Part shown: one piece after another, positions 46,786-60,754 of the stretch | How positions within the stretch are numbered: the stretch's first letter is position 1 | Layout: each line of letters begins with the position of its first letter | Source of the DNA: Bugula neritina | Lineage: Eukaryota > Bryozoa > Gymnolaemata > Cheilostomatida > Bugulidae | Length of the DNA stretch: 64,000 bases | Reading direction: 5' to 3' | Assembly (NCBI GenBank): GCA_964035545.1 | Contig: OZ037769.1 | Coordinates: 1,286,501 to 1,350,500 of the forward strand | The notes under the pieces: model-generated | What the model was told of the DNA's origin: nothing | What the model saw: only the letters and a program-made list of their open reading frames with translations | Databases searched by the model: none | Position numbers and translations under genes: made by a program

Positions 46786-49700
46786 AAAAGGTATTCCGAT
46801 ATTATATATTCTATTCTAGACTTGGTGCTTACATGGCAAGCCTCCTCAGCTGTTCTGGCAGCAACCAGTAGTTCATGTGTGACCCTCACATGGACACGAC
46901 CAGATGCAGAATTTGGTGAAATATCTAATTATAGAGTTAGTATTTATTACTTGTATTTACTACATTGTCCATTCTCTTAAAACAATTCAACAATAGTTGA
47001 AGTTTATTAAAATACATTAATATCTATGTTTAGTACAAGTGTACTTCACAAGATGACTGGACTATCACAGAGAACACCGAGTTACAGACCCAGATATGTG
47101 GATATTCTCCTTCTACAGATGTACAGTGTGAGCTGGAAGCATGGAACAGTCATAAATACAGTTCAATTACCACCTCTGTGGTTCAAACTCTCTGTACAGG
47201 TATAGCCTGACATATAGAAGTCATTTAGGCAGTTTGTTTCTCTATGTAACATAGGTCTGATTATTAAAGTGATTTGCTTATATTATCTGACATTATTGTT
47301 GCTATATTAAAAGTATGTTTTATATAAATAATGTCAACATAATTACTTATTTCAGTTCCTATTAGAATATACCTGAGTTTGTTACATACATGCTTCAAAT
47401 AATTTTATTAGAAGCCAAATTTATTTCAGCTCCTTCAAAGCCAACAGCAGTTAAATTAACAAATGACACACCAAATAGAATGGTGACAGATGGTAAAGTT
47501 CAACTACTGTATTCTGTACAGTGGACTGTAAGTATTGTTGGATATAGTGTAAAGTCGGGATTTTCGCTTGATCGTCACAAAATAACGATTTGGTTGCTAC
47601 CCATTCCACAACACCTCATTTACAAAAAAAATGTTTTCAGTTCAAATTTTGTATATTATACATATTACAGCAAACCTACATAAATATACTTGTAAAAGTA
47701 AAAAAAATTATTAAAGTTCAATAATGACTTAACATATAGCTATTTTTTGTCAAAACCAGTTAGAAGAAATTTAGAAAACTTTATAGAACAGTGTAGAAAC
47801 TCTTCCATTTAGCACATATTTTTGATTTTCGTCGTAGGTATTTTTATTGAGCTAATTATTCACAATTGTATATTTTCATTTCTTGTTTTAGGCACCCCAA
47901 AGTTCAAACTGTGAAAGTATAACAGGATATGATGTAAGATATCCAACAACTGAATCTACTTCTACACAAGTCAGTAGTACCAGTACTAGCATACTGACAG
48001 ATGGTGATGTGGAGATAACTTTCTCCGTTAGAGCTAAGAATAATGATGACCTCTATTCAGAATATGAGACACTTGTGTTTACATCTGATAAATTAGGTAA
48101 GATTTACCTGTAAATTGTTTTTTTAGTGTCCTAAAGTTATTCTTGCATGATTAGCGATTATTCTATGTGAGAGATCGTCGTAACTTAATTGAAAACAAAG
48201 ATCTTTCAAACATTTTCACATTTAAAAGGTCCAGTTTGGGATGGTACTCCCCGGCCTTCTATCCACCCTTCTAGTAGTGAGTGTGTCTCACTATCCTGGA
48301 CTCTACCAGATTATTCTAATGGTGACATACAGAAATATGAGGTGAGAGAAAGCTATTTTTTCTGCAGTATCTAACTTGTTTAATAAATTGCCTGATACTG
48401 AAAATCAATTTTCTCAATTGACTTTCAAGTTTATTATATTAATTGCTATACAAACAACTCATGTAGTGTAAAATTAAGTTACTGCTTTGTTTATTGAAAC
48501 TGTGCCAATAAAACTGAATCAGTCAATCTTTGGCCAATGCTAACTTTATCTAATGTTAATCTCTAAACCTGTATCCTCAGATAAAATGTACGGGTCAAAC
48601 AGACTGGACTGAAGTTGAGTCATCTCAACTAGACACACTTGTCTGTGGATATTCTCCAAACACAGAAGTACAGTGTACAGTGAGAGCTTGGAATGAGCAG
48701 ACATTTAGTGATGTCATTACATCGGATAAAGTCAGGACTTACTGTTCAGGTATCTTTTCATAAAATACATTATTCTGTATAATTATATTTTATTGTCTTG
48801 TAATTTTATTTTCTGTATGGAAATGACAAAAAGAGTCAAAAGACATATATTGGTTTATGAGATTGTTTTAGGTGAAGATTGTACGATTTATAATCGCCCA
48901 CTTTATTACAGCTTCCACATCTCCAATAAGTATTCAGTTTAATGACAGAGGTCTAAAGACAGAGAGTGACAGAACAAGAAGGGAATATCTCATTACTTGG
49001 CAGGTCTGTGTATATAGTTTATCAAATAATAATGTAACAGAGAACTATAATGTCGCGTATTATATCCAATGCAAGTGTCTTTTTAAATTAAAGAAGCTAT
49101 CAATTTTTTAATCAGAGAGTTTACTTACATTGTTGAAAGAAATAGCAAAAATTATTGTTTTTGTATTCTAATGCAATATGAGCATATTGATAGTTTACCT
49201 TGTTACATAACAGGCTCCATCTTTAATAAACTGTGACAGTATAGCAGAGTATGAAATAAGATTTCCAACATCCTCTTCTGATATAATAACAATGACCTCT
49301 AGAAGTATGACAGTGTATACAGAAGGTGATGTAGAGGTCAGCTTCTGGGTGAGAGCTGTGAACAATGCTGGAAATATTTCTGAACCTCTTATTAGGACTA
49401 TTACTACTGCTACTTTCAGTAAGTCATTCTATGATTAAATGTATGTAACATACACATCTTTTTCAATATATAGGCGTTTGTATTATATACCTAGTCACTT
49501 AGTATGCTTTAAATGATATTTTCTTTAGTGTATTGCAGCCAACAGTTGCTTTATTAATCATTCCTTAAAAAGTAGTTAAAATGCTGTTACTTTATCATTT
49601 TTACAAACAGGTATTATACATTTATTTGCAATAGTTTTAAGCATTTTAGTTACATTTATAGTTATATTAATAATAGACTAAACATTCCTTACAAATCTTT

Positions 49701-52700
49701 CATCATTCTGAATTTCAAGTGCAAAATGACTCATTTTCAAGTAATGTATTAACATAAAAATAACCAAAATTCATTTCCTTGTGTACACAACTCTTCATCT
49801 CAAAACATATCTAGGGCCCCAAATAGCACCACGAGATTTCCAGTTGAAAGTTATCAACTCGAGTTGTATAAGGTTGTCATGGCAACCACCAGAATATCCC
49901 AATGGACCAATCACACAATATGAGGTAAATATTTAAATAACAAATATATATACATTGTAATTATTACACATTTATTATAACGTTTGGTGATGCTTGATTT
50001 TTCAAACATGTACTCAAAATGTTAAATTAGGATTAAATTAGATCAAATGAAGATATGAGATAAATTTATAGAATATGTTATATTAGTATAATATAAGACT
50101 TTAAATTTATCTCAAATTTTTGTTCACTCTAAAAGAGTCATAAATAAAACCTAACCTTGTGACTCATTGTAGTACAAGTGTACTGGACACAGTGACTGGC
50201 CCATTGTTGAGAGGGCAACTCTTGACTCTGTAGAATGTGGATATTTAGCCCATCAGCTGGTAGAATGTGAGATATTCGCTAAAAACAGCGAAGGAAAGAG
50301 TGATGGTGCGGAAAATAATGCAAAAACTCTTTGTGCAGGTAGTTGTCTATTGTCACTAATACCATAGCTCTGCTTGTTTGCTGTAATACATCAGGAACCT
50401 AAGTATAAATGTAGTATAACTTCTTCTCATAACATATTTCAGCCCCAGAGTTCCACTTTGATTTGTCTCCATACATCCTAGGAAAAGCCTCTAACAACTC
50501 AGATGGTCTGGCAGAAATCAACTTGAATCTACTTAATTCCTCAGTGGTAGGTTTAGTTTAAAGTAATAAGTTGATTTTTAAATTGCTGCCTATGAATAGT
50601 AACTTCATTTTTTGCAAAGTATTTTGTATGCAAACTTGAGTAAAGTTATCCAAGGAAATCTGCTACGATATACAAAAAAAAATTTAAACACTTTTGCTTA
50701 AATGCTTTTTTTATCGACTTATCATCATTCGTGTTCTATGACAAGTTAAATAAGTCTACTTTGTGTTTTAAAAGCAAAACATAACTTTAATTTGCTCTCA
50801 ATTTTCACAGAACAGAATAAACTGTGTCTCACTCACAAGTCTAGAGTATAAACTCAGTGATCAAGACAACTACACAAATGCTGGAGAATTTATTTATGGA
50901 CTACAACCCTACACTAACTACACTCTGTATATCAGAGCTACTAATAATGAGCAATTTACTCAGAATCTAACTTGGACACTGCTGACAAAACAGCTGGGTA
51001 ATTATTGCTTAAATTTACAAAATGCCAATAATATATTGTATACACGTCATATTATGTTGTGTTGAACTAGGCTTTATCAGTTTTTATAACAGATATTTAT
51101 TTGTTTTCAATAATGTATCTTGACTTGATCTGAAATATTATCTTTACCATTTTAGCTCCAAGTGATTCTCCAAGAATAATTACAGATTTTGAAGCCAGCT
51201 GTGTGAATTTAATCATTTCTCCACCTGAGTATCCCAATGGACTTTTAACACATTACTCTGTAAGTTGTAAACTGAATTGAGGCTTTTAAGAGCTTTAATA
51301 ATATCCAACATTAAAGTGGCAATAAAACAGTATTAATCATGTTTTCAAAATGTCTTCTCTTCTATAGTATGCCTGTGACGAGGTGAGCATAGGAATAGAT
51401 GAGAATCTCACCAAAGTAGTTGATAACATATCTGTGAGTTATGAGGAAAAGGAAAGAAAACTCTCACTCTGTAACCTGACCTCAGCAACCAGAATTAGAT
51501 GTACAGTAAGAGCTGTGAACAGTGCTGGAGAGAGTCCAGTCGTAGTGGTAGATGAATACACTAAGCTAAAACGTGAGTAGCCATATTTAACCACATAATT
51601 GCTTGGAAAACACATTAAAGATAGAAAAAAATTCAGGATAAATTTGACGGAGAAAACATTGAAGGATGAATTTGAAATTTAAGTTTAGCTTCTTGGCAGA
51701 AGTGTCCGTGTAAAATATGCAGAAAACAACAGAAGTAACTATCACACTTTTGTTATTTATTCATTTCAAGTAAAAGCAAGGTCTTGTTCAGACACTATTG
51801 ACAGTTTTTTCATATGTTGCCAAAATATGGTTTATTACGTCGTATATGCTGTTTTATAAGCATTTTTGTTTCTTGAGTTAATTAAAAGACCATCATTTAC
51901 ATTGATTATTTATTGCAGAATATTTTATTTAGATGTATAAAGCAAGTTTAATGACAAAGAAATGATGTCAAAATTTAAAAGTTTACTATAATTATACTTT
52001 AGTAAAAGATGGATATGATACCATAACAGAAATACCATCATCTTCTCCTGGAGAATCGCTTTCGTTAACCATTTCCACACCTTTATTTGAGAATGGAGAA
52101 GTGAGGTTTGTCTTGTTTAAACGCTAAAAAAATGAACAGTATATGATAGTATTTGACTGGAAATGTCAGTTAAACACTTATCCAAAGATCTCAATGACTG
52201 TAATATTTCGCAATGATTGTACTTTTCTTTTACAGCAAGTACCAAATAGTTCTCCAACAACAATCTCAACAGAACAGAAAGAAGAGAGATTTCTCATTAG
52301 AAAGTGACGGATGTAACTCAACTCAACTATTCAGCTACTCTGTATCTCAAGAGAAAGGGTTAACATGTTACATAACAGCAGAGATAGATGTAGAGACAGA
52401 TGGTGAAACAACAGTCAATATTGGTGATGGTAAAACATATGGTGGATATGAGAATGTGGATCTGGTTCCTGGAGCAGACTACTTCTTGGTGGTTGTAGCA
52501 GTTGTCACAGTGGAGGTTTGATTAGGCATCAAAAACACAAAAAAATTCAAATGTGTTTACTGTTTAGTAAGAAATAAGATTATGGCTTGCTTGTTTGACT
52601 TTTTGACTTCAACATAGTTTGAAACTTGATTGGCTGAAAATGGTTTTGATAAATAATAGCCTCCGTAAAATATATGTTCATTATCTACTATAAAACAGGA

Positions 52701-55700
52701 TGATATTATTTTACAGATTCTATTTCATTTCAATTTCATGAACATGAATCTTTTTATGAAGTACCATATTTAAACTTTTTAATATGATTCTGCTTTTTTT
52801 ACAGAATTCAAATCGAAGTTTCATTCAATTCTTCTCTCACACAAGCGTTACAGGTAATTATTCAACAATTGTTATGTTGTTCTTTTTTTACTACAGTTGT
52901 AGAAATTGGATAACAGTTATTTTATTATTTTATTTTTGTTTTAAATAGTCAACTAATCAATAAACTAATCAATAAACTAATTAATAAACTAATTAATCAA
53001 CTAGTTATTCAACTTTGCTAGTAAATGTTTTATAATCTCCCTTATCACAGCTCCAGCTGAAGTAAGATCTACTGTACCACCACCTCCACCTAAGTGTGGA
53101 ACAGGATGCGTAGTTGGAATAGTCATGAGTCTGATAGTTTGTCTGGCTGCAGGTGCCGCAGTTGCTGGATTTGTAATATTTCGAAGGTAAGGCTAACAGT
53201 TATTTTGATAGTAAATTAATGTTAAACTACAGGATTAATGAAAAGACATCATTCTCCTTTGTATAGCTACATAACCTTATACTCTACCAATTATTTGCAC
53301 TTACTTTACATCATATTATGTACTTCATGCAATAGATTAAAGTTAGAAATGTGTAGCCAATATTCTTATACCATATATTTTAGGAGACAGGCCAAAGGTT
53401 CGGATGAAGGAGTGTCACCTGCTCTTTCATTAGGTAATAAAAAGTTGTCTAGAAATTTTGAATAAAACCAATTATTTTTATTCGTTTATATAGCTAGTTT
53501 TCTGATGCTAGTCAAATTGAAATTAGAAAATATTCTAACAGAGATTGCTTGTAGTTATGACATTTCATAGTTTGAAAAAAAAATATGACCAAAAGTTGAA
53601 AGTTTGCATCAAATTTCAAAATAAACCTGCAAAATTCATCCTAAACCTATATTTTGGATTACAGAAGCAAAAATGTTCTTGTTTAGTTTCAGTATCAGAG
53701 GTCTCACCAGCTTTAGAAGGGCTGTCAACATCTTCTCAACAACCTGTCCCATCATCACCAGAGAATGAGGCTATCCCAGTATCTCAACTAGCTCAGTATA
53801 TTACAGAGAAGCTAATGAATGATATACTGGAACAGTACAAGGTAAACCCCATGCTTTATATTCATATTTGCCAGTAACAAGCTGTTTAGTTTATTCATGC
53901 ACCAAAATATCATGCATTTATTTGTTACAAATTCTTTCTACTAGAAACTCAAAATGTGTACTCTAGAATTCAAATAAGCTTTTTGTGTTTGTATGACAAT
54001 ATAGGTAGGAGAAAAACACATTATATATGGTACAGAAACTCAAATAGGAAAATGTTTTTTAAATGTAATTGGGTTATTTTCATAAAGTGAGCTTTTGTTT
54101 TGAATAAAGTCAAAAAGCTGTTACCCCACTAATAAAAAATTCAATAGACACATGCTTTAATGTCTATATTTGAAAGCTAGTAAAGCCGTGCATTCTTGTA
54201 AAAATATATTAGCAAGTAACTACCAGTAAGCTCAGTAGGTTTGTTTTATCAATTTGATGATTAATTCAGATTATTGAGAAACTAGAGAAGCCAGTGATGA
54301 GAGCTGCTTCTCTACCTGAAAACAGAGGCAAATGTAAATACATTGGGCTGTATCCAGGTAAGTGGTAAGAGTAAAGGTGCTGAGCAGGTGCATTGTAGCC
54401 TGTAGGCAACTCGCGTTTCACAGAATGCAAAGCAAATGAGCAAAAATTAAGTTTAAAAGAGAAAAAACAATTTAGAGGTATTAGAGTCATAAAACTAAAA
54501 CATATAATAATAAAAAAAATTCATGATGTGGCAATAAACAAATTTTAGGATTTCATCTGCTTTTATCTGTAAAGTTGTATTTTGAGTATCACTTAGAACT
54601 GCAAAGAAACAACGGCCAGATAAACTAATACATGGGATCATTTTAACGGCATTTATTAATCCTAAATAATTTAGATGACAATCAGCCAGTAGATTTTGAT
54701 TACAATCTAAATTATACACAATAAAGATATGTGTATTTGTTGTTTTATTTCAGAGGACAAGACAAGAGTGGTGCTGGAGAGGAATGGTGGAGAGGGTAGT
54801 GACTTCATCAATGCCTCTCATATAAAGGTACGCATCTACACGTATACATGAGCACAAAGTAATACCACATCTAAGTACTTAAAATTGTGAAACTTATTTA
54901 TAACTTATTTGCTTGACTATTTAGTTCTATAACTTATGTTTTAGGGATACACCGAGCAAGATTTGTTTATTGCAGCTCAAGGTAAGTTTATATGTCTTCT
55001 GTAAAATTATACACAAAGGAATAAAAAAATCTACTATTGAACGCATTATTTACTTATATTACTATTGACTTTTAAACCATAATAAAAATATATACCTATA
55101 TAGTTTATTGCTGGAGTTACATATACTGCGGCATATGATTGCATAAACTCTAATTAACACTTGACTGATCTCAACTTAAACTGCAAATCTTGACAGCAAG
55201 AATTAACCACATAGCCTGTCTTTAATCCCAAAGATGTTAGGGATGACTCAACAACAAACAGCTCTGTAAAGAATTTTAGAGTAAAATCTAAGCAAATTAT
55301 TGTCTATGTTTACAGGACCTCAGGAGCGCACTGTTGATGACTTTTGGCTCATGATTTGGCAGCAGAAGGCAAAGGGGGTTGTCATGGTTACCAACCTAAT
55401 CGAAGGTGGTAAGGTAGGTTTATCATTAATAGGGGACTGGTTGTGAAGAGAAATAAGGTAACATACTTTTATGCTGCATTACATGTTCATTACCTAAGCT
55501 GAGTTTAATAGCTGACAATCATACTCACTAGCATAAAACTCAAGGTTTTTAAGTTACCAGTAGCTGTCATATTTTGAAATTTTGGTCAAGCAAAGCTTTT
55601 ATTTGAATAGAAAGTACAAACATTATATTCAAAACAATGAAATAGAAATTACATATTACAAAATAGATCAATTTATATAATACATTACAAGGTTTGAGTG

Positions 55701-58700
55701 TAAAATATAAATTATAGTATAGCTAATACAATTCTACAATCATTTAGATAAAGTGTGTGCAGTACTGGCCAGACAAAGTCGGGGAGAGCTCAATGTTTGG
55801 AGACATCAAAGTGACGTTTATTGCACATGAGTTAGTGGCCGACTACACCATCAGAACTATTTCAGCTGAGATGGTGAGTCTGAAAGCAAACTATGCACTC
55901 ATAATTTAACCATTAATTCAATAATACATTGATTCAATAATACATTGATAAAATAACTAAAGTTGTAAGTCTAAATAAAATCAACTACACTCGCATAAAT
56001 TATGACAGCTTAACCAAACATAACACAGCCCCATGAAGGCCGACTATTCATAAAATCCTCTTGCTTTAGCAATTTTTGATAATTCATATAGTGTAAAAGA
56101 AGTTTTAATAACTCTAGAAATAATTTCTATTAGCTAATACTAATCTTATTTTTGTTTACAGAATGGACAAAAGATAAAGCTAAAACAATTCCATTTTGAA
56201 TCATGGCCAGACCAAAGAGTTCCTGAGGTGATGAGTCCTCTTTTAACCTTTGTGAAAAGAGTAAGATCTGAAACAAGAAGATCTGCTGGACCTTTAGTTG
56301 TTCATTGCAGGTAACAAACATTACCTACCAAACGTGAGGCAAACACAAGGTAGACATGACAAACAGTTTTTATTATAGTAGCCAGAAGTTTTACAATTCC
56401 ATAAGTATATATTTCATGAGGCTAAATTATTGTAACATGCACAGTGCCGGAGTCGGTCGGACAGGGACTTTCATAGCTATCAACATTTTGGCGAAAGAAG
56501 CAAAAGATAAAAAAGAAGTGAATCCGTTTGAGTGTGTGAAGGAGATGAGAAAGAGGAGACCTTGCATGGTGCAGAAACAGGTGAAATTCTGAATGTTCAT
56601 CGGATACTTTAAACACATGGCAATAGCTAAATGCTAAAACTGATTCTGCTTTTTCTAGTATAAATTGAGTTTTTGTCCACAGGTTTGTATTGTATAGACT
56701 TGTATATAAACCATAATACTACTACAAGCTCTACGTAGCTATATAGGTCAGTCCCTTGTTGCCATTTACTCAGTATAGTGAATTCAGCTTGTTTCATGCT
56801 AACTAAACCATCAGCCCTTGTCACTAGAGGCTCAATTTTTCACCTGATTGTAAAGCTCACATGTTGCATTGAAATTACCCAGTAGTCTCTGTGGTGTAAT
56901 ATATAGTTAGTATGTCTGCCTGTAAGTCGGAAGTCTCGGGTTCGAATCCCAGTCAGATATAAAGTCTTACATCAATTACTGTGTAACTTACAGTGTGTGT
57001 TTTCTGTAATCCCTGTGGGGGCAAAAGGTTCAAATCATACAGTGTTTCATGTTTTCTGTAGTCATGTCATCACACAGTTTTCTATTACAGGAACAATACC
57101 AGTTTGTTTATGAGGCCTTAGAGGAGTTTCTGGTAACAGATGACTATGTTTGTGAACCAGCTTTGCTCATGTCTAAGATTCAGACACATTTGGAAGAGAC
57201 TACAGACACGGCTACTTATGCTAATACTATGAGTAATAACCAAGATCTGATTAGTCAAGAGTTTGAGGTGAGTAAATTTTTATAACATGAAAAATTTCCA
57301 AAGATTTTTTGTGAAAATTGTTTTAGGAAATCCATCAAACGTTTAATTTCTTTCCTTTTATATATATTTGTTTACTTTTAGAGACTTGAGGTCAAAAGAA
57401 GTCAAGCTGTGATGGGCTTCTCTGTTGCGATGAGTGAAGAAAACAAGGACAAGAATCGAGATCCAAACGTCCTAGCCAGTAAATTCTATTTTAACGTCTT
57501 CTTTCAACAGTGTTGCTAATTTCATTTTGATGTTTAAGTAGTGTATAGCTTGTTCGAAAAATATTACATAGTGAAATTTTGGTGTATTCTCCATTAGATT
57601 TATTTAAATTTTCAAAGATTTTAGTTGCAATGCAATCTCAATGACAGAGTATGTTGCACCATATTATCTACGTTCAGGTGACAGAAGCTGCATGTGGGCT
57701 GATGGTGAATATATAAATGCTGTTTCAATCAATGTAAGTATTTAGCAAAGTATATAGACTGAGTCTGCAGCTTATAGGTTCTCTGCTGTATTTGTTGACA
57801 TATTTGTTGTAGTAGGAATTTTTGAATTATATGAAAGTATTTAAGTAGTTATATTTTAGTATATGTAAATTTTAAACCTGAATAGCTTATAAATTTTGCC
57901 TGCATTACATTAGTACAATTATAGAGAAGGCTAAAAATATTTCTACAAAAGCTTCCCTTTTTCTGGTTGTTAGCTTTAAGCCTATTTAATAGGAATTTAT
58001 GCAGTTTTTGTCAAAATATAGCTTGCTCACTTTAATAATAATTTAGGATTACCGGAAGAAAGGACATATCATAGTGACCCAGCTTCCTCTTCCTAACACC
58101 GTGAAGGACTTTTGGGCTATGGTTATTGATAATGGTGTAAAGCTCATTGTACAACTGCTAAATCAGGTTTGCATTTGACTACAGCAGCGTTTTGTTATAG
58201 CTTTAAGTAAAACATTGTCTGTTGAAAGCTATTTTATGGCAGCTTTTGCAATAGCTTTTTACTGGTACCTTTTGTTTGATGAGTACAGCTCAAGAACTGA
58301 AAGAGGAGAGTTTGCTCCTGTAAAAGATGCCGGCAACTTGGAATCTATATTGCCCAAATAATTGTTAAAATTTTGTCAGAGATATAAACTGTTGGCATTA
58401 TCCCAAAGGTTGAGTTGTGTCCTGCATCTGTGCATCCAGCATCCCTGCTATCAAAACACATAGTCATCCGTGCCGCTCAGCACCCGTGTGGCATTGTAAC
58501 TGACAAACTTGTAAGAAATAATAGTTTCAATAGGCAATACTCTATCAACTTCTATGATATACTTGTTTAGTTATGTTTGTATATTGATAAATTTTATTTT
58601 CAATTAACAGCTGTAAAACATGTTGCAGGATGAAAGCTTCTACCCAGCTCACAATAGTCATACCATGAAATGTGGAAAGTTCCTCATCACCAGAATGAGC

Positions 58701-59852
58701 AGTGAGGTTGGGGATGGAATCACTTTAATAAAGATATCTATTGAGAACAGAGGAGCTGTAAGTGTCAATAATATAGACATTTCATAAAGTTAGAGTACCT
58801 ACACATTGACTGTTGTACTAGCTATTAAACAAAACTGATAAGTATAATTTTGAAATCTTTGAAAACAATAACAGGACATTTTTTGAAACTGTAGCAATTC
58901 ACTGAGCAAAATAATTGATAATTTATTCAGATTTTTCGCTTCTTATACAACTGGTTCGAGAATTAGACTAACTATAGCATAGTTCAATGTGAATTGAAAT
59001 AAAATGGTAGTTTATCAACAACACATAATAACTTGTATGATGTGCAGGTGTACAATGCTGACATAATCTTGGTAACTGATTGGCCTGAGACTGAAGAGTT
59101 CCCTAAAACAACTTCAATGTTGGCATATCTGGGAGAGCTGGAGAAATACCAGAGACAACACGGAGATCAAAGAATATGTCTTGTTGACTTGTAAGTAAAT
59201 ACTCCAGTTATTGATTTATTCTCAGTTTTCTTATATAAAAAAGAGCTACGGTCTTTAAAGTTAATCAACTCTGAAATTGAATTAGATGAGTGGAAAGACA
59301 CCTTCCCTTTACCCATAAATTACTGTCCTTCATTGTAGTATCTCATTGTATCTAATTTGCTGATTTGATGTACATAAACAGCTGTTGCGATTTTGAATTG
59401 TTACTATATATAAACCTATTTTTTTAGAAATGGGAACAACCGCTGCGGAATATTTGTCTCGGCATACAATGCTGTGGAGAAGCTGAAGACCGAACAGGAA
59501 GTTGATCTGTACAACACAGTGCTGATGTTGAGACACGCTCGTCCTGAGTTTGTTAGTGATCTGGTAAGTTCTCTATCAACACCATTTTATTGTAATATTG
59601 ATTACGTCATGTACCTGTGAGAGCACCGCAAATGGAATAGTTTTTTTCTAAAGGATAGAGTAAACTTTGCATGTGTTTTAGTTAGGTCATAGGATGCAAA
59701 TTGAGTTATATACATTTTAGTAGCTGAAATTGGAGATAGATAGACCTAATAATCCTGTGATGCATATTGTGTTTTAGAGGAGTTATGTCTACCTGTACCA
59801 ACTTCTTCAGCAGTACATAGATACTTTCTCTGAGTACGGAAACTTTCAGTGA
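43728..59852 (+). CDS. Receptor D: FTP-FN3 receptor-type protein tyrosine phosphatase
   Basis: Intact PTP-type paralogue; D1 should remove phosphate from protein phosphotyrosine. Signal peptide [20 protein letters not shown]. Exons: 43728-43797, 44125-44310, 44811-45047, 45768-45953, 46364-46606, 46820-46935, 47034-47199, 47430-47527, 47892-48096, 48229-48341, 48581-48749, 48912-49003, 49214-49418, 49815-49924, 50173-50338, 50443-50546, 50811-50997, 51156-51259, 51368-51572, 52003-52105, 52236-52515, 52805-52853, 53051-53186, 53384-53433, 53693-53841, 54270-54357, 54754-54827, 54945-54981, 55316-55413, 55748-55873, 56162-56310, 56445-56580, 57091-57267, 57382-57478, 57678-57733, 58047-58166, 58629-58757, 59048-59190, 59428-59563, 59778-59852. 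Two FTP, seven FN3, RKKR segment, helix, active-looking D1, inactive-looking D2. No stop or splice lesion seen. It differs from vertebrate LAR-type PTPs in having fucolectin-like rather than Ig domains. Confidence 0.85.
44125..46606 (+). other. Receptor D two fucolectin-like domains
   Basis: FTP1 exons 44125-44310 and 44811-45047; FTP2 exons 45768-45953 and 46364-46606. The FTP1 core reads [11 protein letters not shown] where the other copies have WWRVDxDDV, losing the acidic residues after the Trp pair. Its [11 protein letters not shown] also departs from VDGDTDTYFYS. FTP2 is standard ([10 protein letters not shown]). Confidence 0.75.
46701..46782. repeat. (AT)n microsatellite, about 82 bp
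   Basis: Pure AT run in the intron before the first FN3 exon of receptor D, at the same place as in the other copies. Confidence 0.97.
46820..51572 (+). other. Receptor D array of seven fibronectin type III domains
   Basis: Complete set of fourteen exons, two per domain (46820/47034, 47430/47892, 48229/48581, 48912/49214, 49815/50173, 50443/50811, 51156/51368), phase 1 between domains and phase 0 inside. Cores such as [30 protein letters not shown] and [12 protein letters not shown] are kept. Confidence 0.83.
52003..53186 (+). other. Receptor D RKKR segment and transmembrane helix
   Basis: Exons 52003-52105, 52236-52515 ([10 protein letters not shown]) and 52805-52853, then exon 53051-53186 with Pro-rich stalk and helix [20 protein letters not shown] followed by FRR. 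No sushi exon. Exon 53384-53433 continues the juxtamembrane region. Confidence 0.77.
54270..57267 (+). other. Receptor D phosphatase domain D1, catalytic residues intact
   Basis: Motifs in order: [74 protein letters not shown] (WPD acid loop), [14 protein letters not shown] (nucleophile Cys and phosphate-binding Arg; Arg codon 56458-56460), [15 protein letters not shown] (Q loop). Every landmark of an active classical PTP is present. Exon 54945-54981 has a normal AG acceptor here, in contrast to B. Confidence 0.9.
56886..56957 (+). repeat. tRNA-like sequence in D1 intron
   Basis: Same element as 27748-27819 in receptor B, with GTGTAAT...GTTAGTATG and GGGTTCGAATCCC boxes. The anticodon-loop region reads CTGTAAG (GTA, Tyr, if it were a tRNA). 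Stems pair poorly, so it is probably a tRNA relic or SINE head. Confidence 0.55.
57382..59852 (+). other. Receptor D phosphatase domain D2, catalytic Cys replaced
   Basis: Same features as D2 of [30 protein letters not shown], and RICLVDLNGNNRCGLF in place of the HC-x5-R signature (Cys to Asp, Arg kept), ending SEYGNFQ and TGA at 59850-59852. Likely a regulatory or substrate-binding pseudophosphatase domain. Confidence 0.82.
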
Positions 59853-60754
59853 AGGGATAAACATTAATATATATCACACTATGTATTTATTTTACTAACC
59901 ACCATACTCAACTTATCTGCTCTGCTCAACCCATCTACTCATACAGTATTTAGCTTACCCTGTATGTGAGGCACCCTCTATATAACAACACTAACACAAT
60001 ATTTACCTGCAAATATTGCGGAATGAATAACTATAGCAATTACACAACTCTAACTTTTCAGTGCTAAACTTTATTTGATGAGTGACAATCAACATACTAA
60101 CATTTTGCTAAATCAGAGTGATATATATATATTTACATATACTATTTTTGGAAGGTTGAAACTATATAATAAAACATTAAATAAACAGCTAAATACCCAA
60201 CTGGAGACATGATTAATAAAGAGAAGAAAAACCCATGTAATGCGTGAATAAACATAACAAAAATAATTGGTGATGATTGCGTAATCAATTTGAGCAAAAG
60301 ACAACCGTGAATAAAACTATAGATAAGATAACTTCTATTCTGGACATAAGATACCGACATTAGTTATATCAACAGAAAGTGTGATATTCTATACAGCATG
60401 AATGTTGGAATACATTCTATGGTAAAGCTGAATGTTAGAAGGATAATGAAAAGGCTATGTTTCCATAACTTAACCATCTTCCTTCATTGTCATGAAGTAA
60501 TTATTTCAAAAATAACATTTTCTGACGTATAGAAAAATACAGATTTCAGCACATAACAACATAAAATGTATTTTTCTGACAAAAATTTTTTTGACGCATT
60601 TGGTAATCTCAACCTCACTGGTGCAATAAAAATGTTGAGTGACTGAAGTTCTAGAAACGTACAATAGCAGGAAGTAGCAATCTACTGGCAGTGTAGAGGA
60701 CGCATGACGTGACTAGTGATGTAACGGAGACATTCAACTACCTGCGTGTGAGTG
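59853..60754. other. Convergent intergenic region between receptor D and GRAMD4-like gene
   Basis: Positions 59853-60290 match the 3' flank of receptor B (30769-31290). After about 60300 the sequence is unique in the window. No gene, RNA or clear terminator seen. An AATAAA at 60168-60173 is a possible but distant polyadenylation signal for D. Confidence 0.5.

Noticed and set aside
46456-46980. A 174-residue open frame from 46456 to 46980 joining FTP2 and FN3-1
   Set aside because: It reads through the intron and its AT repeat; the donor at 46607 and acceptor at 46819 match the other three copies, so these are two exons.
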